From contig JACOYL010000009.1 of NCBI GenBank assembly GCA_016181895.1, forward strand, positions 67,346 through 100,596: a stretch of 33,251 bases of DNA, read 5' to 3'. This document shows positions 1-9,187 of the stretch, piece after piece. The DNA comes from Candidatus Pacearchaeota archaeon (GTDB taxonomy: Archaea; Nanobdellota; Nanobdellia; Pacearchaeales; GW2011-AR1). The stretch's first letter is position 1. Each line of letters starts with the position of its first letter. Made by a program: the position numbers and the translations under genes. Below the pieces are notes generated by a model. That model saw only the letters and a program-made list of their open reading frames with translations. It searched no databases and was not told the origin of the DNA.

Positions 1-1
1 A

Positions 2-325
2 AAATTATGGGAAAAAACATTCTCAAGATTTTTTATTTATGATTCAAATATTTTAACTAGAAGGGCTAGAATTGATGAAGATATTGCTGAACTTATGATA
101 AAATGTGAATTTCCCTTTTCATTATTGGGAAAATTGGAGACCTATGATTCGAATGATGGTGATAAACCTTTATTGCATATAAAGAGACCTGTTCTTGTAA
201 TACCTGATTTGACTGAGAGCGAATCTCTTTTAGTTAGCAGATGGGAAAGAAGCAATTCAATAGTTAGCGAGGAGAGATTATTTACCAGAAAAAAACATAG
301 ATACAATGAATATTTTGGGTTTTGA
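2..325 (+). CDS. Hypothetical protein, C-terminal part (5' end outside window)
   Basis: The frame of the 95..325 ORF stays open upstream to the window edge (KLWEKTFSRFFIYDSNILTRRARIDEDIAELMIK...). Confidence 0.6.
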   Translation, partial: KLWEKTFSRFFIYDSNILTRRARIDEDIAELMIKCEFPFSLLGKLETYDSNDGDKPLLHIKRPVLVIPDLTESESLLVSRWERSNSIVSEERLFTRKKHRYNEYFGF

Positions 326-371
326 AATCCATTACCATAATCTTTAAAAATTGTTCAAAGAAGTTAATAAC

Positions 372-1982
372 ATGACTGAAAAACCAATGGTTCTGATGCC
401 CGAAGACGTGCAAAGGCTTCTCGGAAAGGACGCGCAAAGAAACAACATTTGGGCTGCGAAAATGGTTTCAGATATAGTGAAAACAACTCTGGGTCCGAAG
501 GGAATGGACAAGATGCTCGTTTCTCCGACGGGAGACATTATTGTGACAAACGATGGGGTCACGATTCTGAATGAAATGTCCATAGAGCATCCGGCGGCGA
601 AGATGATGGTTGAAATCGCGAAGACGCAGGAAACAGAAGTCGGCGACGGAACAACGACTGCCGTCATGCTGGCGGGAAAACTCTTGGAAAACGCCGAAAG
701 ATTGCTTGACAAAAAAATTCATCCGACCGTGATAACAAAAGGATACAGGCTCGCAGCAGAGAAGTCGCAGGAAATTCTTTCCGAGATTGCTTTGAAAATC
801 ACCCCGAAAGACGAGGATGTTTTGAAGCAGATTGCAATGACCGCGATGACTGGAAAAGGGGCGGAGGATGCAAAGGAGAAATTCGCGGACATAATCGTGA
901 AGGCGGTGAAGCAGATAAATGACGATGGAAAAATAGACTTGAACGACATCAAGATAGAAAAATCAAAAGGCGACGGAATCGATGACACGGAGCTTATTGC
1001 GGGAATTGTCTTCGACAAGGAAAAACTCTCGCACGACATGCCTTCTCAAGTTAGGAATGCCAGAATCGCGTTGATTGATTTCCCCTTGGAAATAAAAAAT
1101 CCCGAGATTGACACGAAAATTTCCATTTCAACTCCCGAACAGTTGCACGGGTTTCTGATGCAGGAGGAAAAGGAAATAAAAAACATGGTTGAGAAAGTTA
1201 AATTGTCTGGAGCGAATGTAATTTTCTGCCAGAAAGGAATTGACGACTTTGCCCAATATCTCTTTTCAAAATCGAGAATTTATGCCTGCCGCAGAGTTGC
1301 AAGGAGCGACATGGAAAAAATTTCAAAGGCGACTGGCGCAAAAATTGTAAGCAATCTCAATGAACTCACAGGAATGGAACTTGGCTCTGCGGAAATCGTC
1401 GAGGAAATAAAGCACGGAGAGGAAATATTTACCTATGTCCGAGGCTGCAGCAATCCAAAGGCATTGACGATTCTTATCAAGGGGGGAACAGGGCATGTCA
1501 TTGATGAAATTGAAAGAGCCATAAAGGACGGTTTGGGCGACGTGATTTGCTCTTTGAAATCAGGATTGGTTGTTCCGGGAGGCGGTGCTGTTGAAATAGA
1601 GCTTGCCAGAAGACTAAGAGAATTCGGGCATTCTTTAAGCGGCAGGGAACAATTAGCCGTCGAGGAATTTGCATCCGCGTTGGAATTCATTCCAACCACG
1701 CTTGCGGAAAATGCAGGCTTGGATCCCATAGAAATTCTCACGGAGTTGAAATCAAAGCACGATTCGGGAGAGAGAAATGCGGGAATTAATTTGTTCAACA
1801 ACAAGGTTGAAAATGTTCTTCAAGCAAAAATCATAGAACCCTTGAAGATAAAAACCCAGGCGATAAACTCCGCGACAGACGTTTCAATAATGATTCTCAG
1901 GATTGACGACGTCATCGCCTCTTCCGGAAAATCTTCTCCTTCAATGCCAAGAGGAATGCCTCCTGGAATGGGAGAGTATTAA
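372..1982 (+). CDS. Thermosome (group II chaperonin) subunit
   Basis: Motifs [44 protein letters not shown]; Met/Gly-rich C-terminus [15 protein letters not shown] at 372 preferred to the TTG at 351. Confidence 0.97.
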   Translation: MTEKPMVLMPEDVQRLLGKDAQRNNIWAAKMVSDIVKTTLGPKGMDKMLVSPTGDIIVTNDGVTILNEMSIEHPAAKMMVEIAKTQETEVGDGTTTAVMLAGKLLENAERLLDKKIHPTVITKGYRLAAEKSQEILSEIALKITPKDEDVLKQIAMTAMTGKGAEDAKEKFADIIVKAVKQINDDGKIDLNDIKIEKSKGDGIDDTELIAGIVFDKEKLSHDMPSQVRNARIALIDFPLEIKNPEIDTKISISTPEQLHGFLMQEEKEIKNMVEKVKLSGANVIFCQKGIDDFAQYLFSKSRIYACRRVARSDMEKISKATGAKIVSNLNELTGMELGSAEIVEEIKHGEEIFTYVRGCSNPKALTILIKGGTGHVIDEIERAIKDGLGDVICSLKSGLVVPGGGAVEIELARRLREFGHSLSGREQLAVEEFASALEFIPTTLAENAGLDPIEILTELKSKHDSGERNAGINLFNNKVENVLQAKIIEPLKIKTQAINSATDVSIMILRIDDVIASSGKSSPSMPRGMPPGMGEY

Positions 1983-1994
1983 ATTTCCCAAAAT

Positions 1995-2265
1995 CTCGTT
2001 CCTCCCACCCGCCCTTCCAAAAACCAATGTTAATCGACAATCATAATTTTTATCTGATATAATCTTGATGTTTTTTGCACATTAATCTTTTTATATATTC
2101 CACAAAGAGTTGCTCGCCCACCCTAAAACAGCCGATATTAACTATCAAAAAAACTTTATCAATTATTAATCAGCGATAAACTTTTTTTATATTAATTTTT
2201 CTTTTTAGCGAAAAACTTGACGAAGTCAGTTTTGAGCATATCAATAAGCGAGTTCGCAGAACGAG
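1995..2265 (+). repeat. Two degenerate ~110-bp intergenic repeat units (family also at 8690-9146 and 31735-31865)
   Basis: Shared blocks: 20-bp exact TTTTGCACATTAATCTTTTT (2073-2092, also 8952-8971), GTTGCTCGCCCACCC, GTATTAAC-like, TTATCAATTATTAATC-like; ends near AATAAGCGAG. Confidence 0.6.
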
Positions 2266-2274
2266 CCGATTTGA

Positions 2275-2616
2275 TTAAAAAGGCAAATCTCCTATTCTTG
2301 CATAATTTTCTATCGCTTCATAAAGTATAAATGCTTTTACAGACACTCTTGAATTTTCTAATATATCTAATTTGAATACTTTATCTTTATCATTTAATTG
2401 TTCAGCACTTCTGTAAATTCCATAAACTATTCTTTCTTCAGGGGGAGACTCCTCATTATTTTTTTCAGTTTTTATTTCTCCAAATATTTTAGGGCTTTGA
2501 TTATAAACTAAAAACCAATCAAACCTAAATTCTTTCTTAAGTATAATGTAAAAAAAGCCGAAATCTTCTTTTTTTAATCTTTCACCCACGCTCTTTTCCA
2601 AATCCATTGATTTCAA
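2275..2616 (-). CDS. Hypothetical protein
   Basis: 113-aa ORF with plausible composition; no family recognised. Confidence 0.5.
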   Translation of the reverse strand: MKSMDLEKSVGERLKKEDFGFFYIILKKEFRFDWFLVYNQSPKIFGEIKTEKNNEESPPEERIVYGIYRSAEQLNDKDKVFKLDILENSRVSVKAFILYEAIENYARIGDLPF

Positions 2617-2746
2617 TGGAAAAAAGTTTTTTTAAAGATTTATATCATCTAAACAAACTTCTCAGTAAGGGAATAAAATTTCCAAAGACTTCAAATATAT
2701 TGACAAAGTTGAAAATCATTTTTGTTCTGAATTTAAAATAAATCAC

Positions 2747-4429
2747 TTAACTGAAAAGCCACCTGAAGAAATTGGCAATTGCTTCAATAAATCTTGTGAA
2801 AAATCCCTTCTCCGGGATTTTTGGCGTTGTTAAATCAATTACAGAACCAGTGCCTGCAACCTGTGAAGTATATTTGTCCTTGTCGGGATCATCGTAAACA
2901 TAAGTTACTTTCTTGCTTGAAGAATCGGAATCGTCGTCGTCTTCCGTTACAACCCTGAAAGTCGCTAAATCACTTCCAATATTTCCAAACAAATCGGAAG
3001 CATAAACGGTCCATCTGTTTATCCCCTCGACGGAGTTTATGCTGAAACTTCCCGTGCACGATGTTGCAGTCGAATTTGTAACTCCCAAATCCGTTGAAAA
3101 CCAGCACTGGAACAAATTTCCCTCGGCGTCAACCGCGGTATAATTAAGGATTGTAATGTTTGAATCATATTCTATGTTTGAAGGGGACGTTATCACAACT
3201 GTTGGGGCGTTTGTGTCCGTCGCATTTATATTTTTCACGATTCCTGTCTCTGTGTCTGTTCCGACATTTCCCGCGACATCAGTGTCTCTTACATAAAGAG
3301 TGAAGACTGTTCCGTTTGCCAGTGCAGTGAATCCCGGAAGATTATTTATTATTGTGACTCCGCTTGCGCATGCAATCCATGTTGAATTGTCAATTGAACA
3401 CTGCGGATTTGTAATTTCATTGTCTGAAAATACGATGAATTCGTTTCCTGAAACCTGATCTCCATTCAATGGAAATGTAATGTTTATCAATGGCGCGATT
3501 GTGTCCACACCTATTTCAAGAACAGTTAGAGTGAATGTTGTTTGGGCTGTTAAATTTCCACTATCTGTAACTATTGCTGTAATTGAATAATTTGTATCTG
3601 TTGTAACTAACGGAGATGTTCCTGTTATCAATCCTGTACTTGAAATTGCAAATCCGCTTGGAGCACCGCTTAAACTGTATGTTAAAACATCCCCGTCAAG
3701 GTCAGAGGCAACAACTTGGTATGTGAATGCTGTGTTTTCATCTACTTGCTGATTTGGAATGGAATTTATTGAAGGATTTCTGTTAACATTGTTTACAGTT
3801 ATTGTGATTGTTTCAGAATTCGTGTCTGTTCCATCACTTACACTAAAAGTTGTTTGATAAGAGCCTGCTTGGTTAAAATTCGGCGTCCACGAAAAAATTT
3901 GTCCTGAAAAAGAAGCTCCTGAAGGAAGATTTGAAGCAGAGTAAGTTAAACTGTCTCCATCAGCATCTGTTGCTGAAACCGTGATTTCCAACAAAGAATT
4001 TTCACTTATTTGCTTGTTTCCTATTGGCGCAAGAACAGGAGCATTGTTATTAACTTGAAGATTTAATGTGGCGGTTCTTATGCTTCCTGCACCATCTGTT
4101 CCTTTTACTTGCACAATATAACTTCCTTTTGAAACGTATGCATTTTTGTTAACAGTGTATGTATGAGAAAAAAATTTTAAGTCAATAACCCTGTTGTTTT
4201 CAAATGTATAAATTAAATTATTTTGCGAGTTATATAACTTTATATCAATTTTAATCGGCTTATTCGCAGTCCCCATGGAAACATCGAAATTTTTGCTTTC
4301 TGTGTTTTTTATTGTTGCATCTTGGTTTCCATCAGACCATGTGCTTATGACTGTAATCGCACTTACAGTGCTCGTTAAAATTAAAAATATGCTTAAAGCA
4401 ATCAAAATAAAAAAAAATATTTTTTTCAT
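2747..4429 (-). CDS. Secreted protein with tandem cadherin/Ig-like domains
   Basis: N-terminal signal peptide (KKIFFFILIALSIFLILTSTVSA); two repeats of the type NxAPVLxxIxxxxxxExxxxxxxVxAxDxDGDxLTYS. Confidence 0.8.
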   Translation of the reverse strand: MKKIFFFILIALSIFLILTSTVSAITVISTWSDGNQDATIKNTESKNFDVSMGTANKPIKIDIKLYNSQNNLIYTFENNRVIDLKFFSHTYTVNKNAYVSKGSYIVQVKGTDGAGSIRTATLNLQVNNNAPVLAPIGNKQISENSLLEITVSATDADGDSLTYSASNLPSGASFSGQIFSWTPNFNQAGSYQTTFSVSDGTDTNSETITITVNNVNRNPSINSIPNQQVDENTAFTYQVVASDLDGDVLTYSLSGAPSGFAISSTGLITGTSPLVTTDTNYSITAIVTDSGNLTAQTTFTLTVLEIGVDTIAPLINITFPLNGDQVSGNEFIVFSDNEITNPQCSIDNSTWIACASGVTIINNLPGFTALANGTVFTLYVRDTDVAGNVGTDTETGIVKNINATDTNAPTVVITSPSNIEYDSNITILNYTAVDAEGNLFQCWFSTDLGVTNSTATSCTGSFSINSVEGINRWTVYASDLFGNIGSDLATFRVVTEDDDDSDSSSKKVTYVYDDPDKDKYTSQVAGTGSVIDLTTPKIPEKGFFTRFIEAIANFFRWLFS

Positions 4430-4461
4430 ATTATATTAATATTGAATATTACTATTGAATA

Positions 4462-5739
4462 TTACTTGCCTCCGCCAAAAGTTCCGCCAATTCCGATACC
4501 TGCTCCAAATTCTCTTTTACCGAATTCATCAAATGTGCTTTTTTCAATTATTGCATTTATTGTTGCCCCGTTATCAAAGGTATAACTTCCTATCATTTGT
4601 CTTACTATGGATTTGTCTTTGCCTCCCGTTACCACTGTATTTTCATCACTTAAATCTCCCACTTCTAAAAGTTCATGAGATGTTTTCCTCCAGTTCAATG
4701 TATCTCCTCCGTATCCAAATCCAATTTTCCATCTGGGAGTTCCAACTTTAAACCCAAAGACTTGTCCATTAGATTTTATGTCGTGATATTTTGTTTCTTC
4801 TGTAAAAGTAGCCGCTCCCGCTGTTTCTGAATATCTTGTTTTCAATTTTCCCGAGAGTCCTCCATTCCTGAGTCCTGCAAAAATTCCAAATCCCATTTCT
4901 CCCGCAACTTCATCTACTCCAATATCTAAATTATACTGAGAGGTATTGCGTTGCAATCCATTTATTTTTTCTCCAATTATATAATTAGCAGACACGCCAA
5001 ATGTAAAATCCAAACCTGGTTTTTCTTCTTCTTTTTCTTTAACAGGGCAATCAATGCCATCTGGGTAGCTTTTACACTTTGTTTCTAATTGACTTTGAGG
5101 AATTTGAGCCATTGGTTCTCTTCCTAATAGACCATACATTGCATCAGTAGTAGTTTCTCCTTTTTCATGTTCTTTTTCAGCATATTTTTTTTCAGTTAAT
5201 GAATCAATAACCACTTCTGTCTTACTGCCTGCTTCATCACTAATTGTCAGTCTTGCGCTTGGATATTGTGTTTCCTCGTCTTTTCCGTTTTTGCCTTCTG
5301 TTTTTTCTTCTGGTTTATTAGGACATATTTCTGGATTTTTCTCACACATCTCTCTTGCTATTTCTGCAGGAGTTTGTTTAGGAGCAGGGGGTTTTCCACT
5401 TCCGCCGTTTACACTTACTTTTTGATATAATTTTGCTATATTTTTAACATTACCAAGATCCATATCAGCATTTTCAAAACCATTCATCTTATCTGTTTGA
5501 TAAACTACTTTGTTGCCACTTCTCATATAGGTTTTTATTCCGTAATTACAACTGTCTTTTATCTCTAAATCTTTCTCATCTTGACATCTTACTGTGAATG
5601 GTTTATCTTTAGGAATAATTTTCAAATAATCAGCAACAGTCTCACCATAAGCAACGCCTGTTCCCAATGCGACAGCCGCAGCAAGTGTAGGAATAATTTT
5701 GGCAACTCTTGATGTCAAACTTTTCATAGATTTTCTCAA
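4462..5739 (-). CDS. Secreted hypothetical protein; C-terminal half resembles amphipathic beta-strands
   Basis: Signal peptide (RVAKIIPTLAAAVALGTGVAYGE), charged linker, then alternating-pattern strands (LDFTFGVSANYII, GFGIFAGLR, VFGFKVGTPRWKIGFGYGG, FGAGIGIGGTF). Confidence 0.7.
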   Translation of the reverse strand: MRKSMKSLTSRVAKIIPTLAAAVALGTGVAYGETVADYLKIIPKDKPFTVRCQDEKDLEIKDSCNYGIKTYMRSGNKVVYQTDKMNGFENADMDLGNVKNIAKLYQKVSVNGGSGKPPAPKQTPAEIAREMCEKNPEICPNKPEEKTEGKNGKDEETQYPSARLTISDEAGSKTEVVIDSLTEKKYAEKEHEKGETTTDAMYGLLGREPMAQIPQSQLETKCKSYPDGIDCPVKEKEEEKPGLDFTFGVSANYIIGEKINGLQRNTSQYNLDIGVDEVAGEMGFGIFAGLRNGGLSGKLKTRYSETAGAATFTEETKYHDIKSNGQVFGFKVGTPRWKIGFGYGGDTLNWRKTSHELLEVGDLSDENTVVTGGKDKSIVRQMIGSYTFDNGATINAIIEKSTFDEFGKREFGAGIGIGGTFGGGK

Positions 5740-5818
5740 GAAAAGATATTTATAAATGTTTCTCTTTTGTTGCCATTACAGAGTTACTATTGATTATAAT
5801 TATTTATTAGGGATGATA

Positions 5819-5839
5819 AAAAAGGAAATGCGCGAGCCG
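5819..5839. repeat. 21-bp direct repeat of the tRNA-Gly 3' end and flank (att-like)
   Basis: AAAAAGGAAATGCGCGAGCCG is identical to 7257-7277, which covers the acceptor/T-stem 3' end of the minus-strand tRNA-Gly. Confidence 0.75.
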
Positions 5840-5924
5840 GGAACCTTACTTTCTTGACTATTTTCGGGGCGCGTTTTTTAGCTGTTTTAACGGTCTGTTT
5901 TTGAATATATTAAGTTTTAACTAC

Positions 5925-5969
5925 ATTTGGCATTGTTTGTTACATAATATGTTACTTTTTGTGCCAAAT
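5925..5969. promoter_or_regulatory. Inverted repeat ATTTGGCA...TGCCAAAT upstream of the Fic gene, possible operator
   Basis: Perfect 8-bp arms (5925-5932, 5962-5969) just upstream of a TATA-like TTTTTAAAC and the Fic start at 6006. Confidence 0.45.
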
Positions 5970-6005
5970 ATAAAGATTTTTAAACTCTAGAAGAGTGTGC
6001 ATATC

Positions 6006-7247
6006 ATGGTAACCAAGTATGATATTTTTGAATTAATGTATAAAAACAGGGCCCCTATGAAACCTGTAGATGTAGTCAAGAAGTTTAATAAATCAGATGA
6101 AGATTACCATGCAGTTCATAAACAGATTAGAGAATTAGTTGCCATGGGCCTTCTTAGGAAAACTAAATATGGTTTTGAAGTAGATATAACCAGAAAAGCA
6201 GAGATACTCTATGGGATAATCCAGCATTGTCTGAAAAATAATGTTAGTTATAATTATTTACTTGACAAGAATTTTGCCGAATTTTTGAGCAAAGCTTTAC
6301 AAAAAGAGGAAATCACTTCAAATGATGTAGATGTTCATCCAAGAACTTTTAAAAAATATATAGAAATATTAAATAAATTTGGATTAGTTCTTGTTATTTC
6401 AAGAAAACCGTTGAGAGTAAAGATATTTTATAATATTTTGTTAAATAATCTTCTTGTTTACTTCGGATATAAGCATGAATTTATAACAGATAGCTCTTAT
6501 TTTTACGATAAAGAAATAGAAAAAGAATTAAATCTTTTTAAAAGATTAAAAAGAAAAGATGTTGTCTTATACAGAAAAATTGTAAGGGAGTTTGAAATTT
6601 CTTTTATTTACCACAGTCTTTCATTGGAAGGAAATCCAATAACCTTGTCAGAGACTTTTAAGATACTGCAAGATAAAGTTATTCCCGGTAATTTAAAAAG
6701 TTTGGATGTAGATGAAGTAAAAAACTATCAGGATGCAATTTTGCAAATGCTTCAGGATAGCGAACAAAAAAAAATCCTGAATATTGCGTCAATTTTTAAT
6801 TATCATAAAATAGCGATGAATCATGTTCCAAGCATTGCCGGAAAAATAAGAACAAAAGAAGTTTATATTAAAGGAAATCCTAATTTTAAGATCACTAAGG
6901 CAAAGGATATTAAAAAGGAATTAGATGACTTATTTGAAAAATATGACAATTTTGTTAAAAGAGAAAAATTACCCCTTAAGAAAATTTTAAATTTTGCAGT
7001 TTATTTCCATAATGAATTTCAGCACATACATCCTTTTATTGATGGAAACAGCAGAACAACGAGATTAATTACATTTCATTTACTACAATCAAGAGATATT
7101 CCAATTTTTGACATTCCGTTTGGATTGTTAGATGAATATATAGGATATACAAAAGGATCAAAGAAAAGAGAAGATGAAAAACTTTTTCAGACCATGCAAA
7201 AAGTTATTCTTTGGAATCTTAAGAAGATAAATGAGAGGCTGAGTTAG
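6006..7247 (+). CDS. Fic family protein with N-terminal winged-helix-like region
   Basis: Fic motif HPFIDGNSRTTR (canonical HPFxxGNGRxxR) and an inhibitory-helix-like SLSLEGN. Confidence 0.9.
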   Translation: MVTKYDIFELMYKNRAPMKPVDVVKKFNKSDEDYHAVHKQIRELVAMGLLRKTKYGFEVDITRKAEILYGIIQHCLKNNVSYNYLLDKNFAEFLSKALQKEEITSNDVDVHPRTFKKYIEILNKFGLVLVISRKPLRVKIFYNILLNNLLVYFGYKHEFITDSSYFYDKEIEKELNLFKRLKRKDVVLYRKIVREFEISFIYHSLSLEGNPITLSETFKILQDKVIPGNLKSLDVDEVKNYQDAILQMLQDSEQKKILNIASIFNYHKIAMNHVPSIAGKIRTKEVYIKGNPNFKITKAKDIKKELDDLFEKYDNFVKREKLPLKKILNFAVYFHNEFQHIHPFIDGNSRTTRLITFHLLQSRDIPIFDIPFGLLDEYIGYTKGSKKREDEKLFQTMQKVILWNLKKINERLS

Positions 7248-7256
7248 GAAATAGGC

Positions 7257-7277
7257 AAAAAGGAAATGCGCGAGCCG
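7257..7277. repeat. Second copy of the 21-bp direct repeat, overlapping the tRNA-Gly 3' end
   Basis: Identical to 5819-5839. Confidence 0.75.
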
Positions 7278-7337
7278 AGGATTGAACTCGGGCCACCAGA
7301 TTGGCAATCTGGAGTTCTGCCACTAAACTACTCGCGC
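7267..7337 (-). tRNA. tRNA-Gly (GCC)
   Basis: Reverse complement GCGCGAG TA GTTTAGTGGCAGAAC T CCAGA TTGCCAA TCTGG TGGC CCGAG TTCAATC CTCGG CTCGCGC A; full cloverleaf, no encoded CCA. Confidence 0.96.
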
Positions 7338-7437
7338 AATAAAGACAAACTAACGTTTTTCTTTATCAAACTTTTCCTTGAATTAGACAAAAATAAAAAC
7401 TTTAAAAACATTTAGAGATTTCATCAAAACAGGTAAA

Positions 7438-8280
7438 ATGGTTTTAATATCATTAGTTACAGGCGCATCATCCGGGCTCGGAAGAGTTCTTGCTGAATTG
7501 CTTTGTGAAAAAGGGCACAGAGTTTATGTCATAGCAAGAAGAAAAAATCTTCTGGAAGAACTGAAAAAACAATGCAAGAATTTGGAAGGAGAGGTAATAA
7601 TTATTCCCGGAGACCTTTCAGATGGAAATTTTAGAAAAAAATTAATCTCTCAAATTCTAAAAAAAGAAAAAAAGATTGATTATTTGTTCAACAATGCCGG
7701 TTTTGGCAGGGCAATACTTTTTGAGAAACAAAACAAAAAAGAAATAGAGAACATGTTCAAAGTCAATGTAATTGCATATGAACATCTTGCCGCATTGGTT
7801 CTCTCTTCAATGAAAAAATCAAACAACGGAAGAATAATCAATATCGGCTCTGTTGTCGCTTTTACTCCTTTGCCTTATTTCACGGCATACAATTCCACAA
7901 AATCGGCAGTTTACGGATTCAATCGCTCTTTAATATACGAATTAAAAGGTTTGAAAGTAACATCAACAGTTGTTCTTCCGGCAAGAATGAAAACAGGATT
8001 TGCAGAAAAGGCGTACGACTGTTACAAGGAAAAAGGGAGAAATATGTGCATAGAAAAATTCAATAAAATTGCAGAAAGTCCTTACGTGGTTGCAAAAAAC
8101 ATAATAAAAAATATGAACAAAGGAAAAGAAATTATAACTCCTACACTCAGGGCAAAAATGTGGTATTCAACCAGATATTTTGGTTTTGTGGTTGATTTTG
8201 TTATGAAATACATTTTAGGTCCTAAAGAGAGAAAACACTTGGAGCAGGCTGTTTTGAAAGAAGACTACAAAAATTCGTAA
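7438..8280 (+). CDS. Short-chain dehydrogenase/reductase (SDR) family protein
   Basis: TGASSGLG, NNAG, YNSTKSA motifs. Confidence 0.95.
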   Translation: MVLISLVTGASSGLGRVLAELLCEKGHRVYVIARRKNLLEELKKQCKNLEGEVIIIPGDLSDGNFRKKLISQILKKEKKIDYLFNNAGFGRAILFEKQNKKEIENMFKVNVIAYEHLAALVLSSMKKSNNGRIINIGSVVAFTPLPYFTAYNSTKSAVYGFNRSLIYELKGLKVTSTVVLPARMKTGFAEKAYDCYKEKGRNMCIEKFNKIAESPYVVAKNIIKNMNKGKEIITPTLRAKMWYSTRYFGFVVDFVMKYILGPKERKHLEQAVLKEDYKNS

Positions 8281-8646
8281 TCACTTAAAGCAAATATCGC
8301 AACCATTCTCGATGCTTCCATCCTGGCTTTTATGGATGTCGCAAATAACTTTTGATTTTCTCAATGAGACAGAAAGCTGATAAATTTTTTTCATTACGTC
8401 TTCATTGTTCCTGACAATTTCAGACGCCGCTTTTTTTATTTTTGCGATTTCGTCTTTTGAAAACCTTATTTCATTTCCCCTCTTGAAGTTTAGATACTGG
8501 GAAATCGCGGCGCCGGTTATTCCCAAAATCTCCGCGACTTTTTTCTGGCTTAATCCGTGTTCCTCGATGAAAATCCTTGCCAGTTCCCTTCGCAATGCCG
8601 GAATCAAATACCAGACTTCTATTTCCTGCGGCATGATTCTTGTCAT
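8281..8646 (-). CDS. Helix-turn-helix (XRE-like) transcriptional regulator
   Basis: LSQKKVAEILGITGAAISQYLN helix-turn-helix; Cys-containing C-terminus. Confidence 0.85.
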   Translation of the reverse strand: MTRIMPQEIEVWYLIPALRRELARIFIEEHGLSQKKVAEILGITGAAISQYLNFKRGNEIRFSKDEIAKIKKAASEIVRNNEDVMKKIYQLSVSLRKSKVICDIHKSQDGSIENGCDICFK

Positions 8647-8689
8647 GAAAAGATAACAATTGCTAAGTATTTAAGTTTTTTTGATGTCT

Positions 8690-9146
8690 CTTATGCAACC
8701 ACTTCCCATCCGACTCACGCCCCGATTTTGTTGTTAATTTTAAAGATAGTCAAATCAAATTGTTCGCCCACCCCCAAGAAAAAATGTTAATTGTAAATCC
8801 AACTTTAATCAGATTAATCAACACCTCATCAACTTTTATAGGCAGTTTTTTACATTATCTTTTTATATGTCTCGCAAAGTTGCTCACCACCCACCCCTAA
8901 AAACAAGTATTAATGTAAAAACCGGTTCATCAATTAATTATCTGTAAAGAATTTTGCACATTAATCTTTTTCATATTATCCCCGTGAAGTTATTTGCCTA
9001 TCCCAAAAAAAGAGTTTAACTATAAAACCCACGTCCATCAACCATTATTGCAGGATAAATTATTCACACATTAAAATTTTTGAGTGAAACATCTTGTCGG
9101 AGACTGATGTGAAACGGCATTAATATAAGCGAGCGAAGCGAGCGCC
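8690..9146 (+). repeat. Tandem degenerate ~110-bp intergenic repeat units (about three)
   Basis: Recurring TTG(C/T)TCGCCCACCC / AGTATTAA / ATCAATTAATTA / TTTTGCACATTAATCTTTTT order; ends in TATAAGCGAGCGAAGCGAGCGCC. Confidence 0.6.
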
Positions 9147-9187
9147 CCAGCAACATATTTAAAAATCTTCCCTATACTATAATTATA

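Noticed and set aside
344-1804. Minus-strand ORFs opposite the thermosome gene (344..712, 468..722, 719..1039, 1433..1804)
   Set aside because: Antisense open frames of a confidently identified gene; low-complexity Ser/Phe-rich translations with no motifs.
4440-4466. Short direct repeat ATTGAATATTAC between the two secreted-protein genes
   Set aside because: AT-rich 12-mer at a gene junction; likely chance or slippage.
8690-9146. CRISPR array
   Set aside because: Units are ~110 bp and diverged throughout, with no short exact repeats separated by unique spacers and no cas genes nearby.
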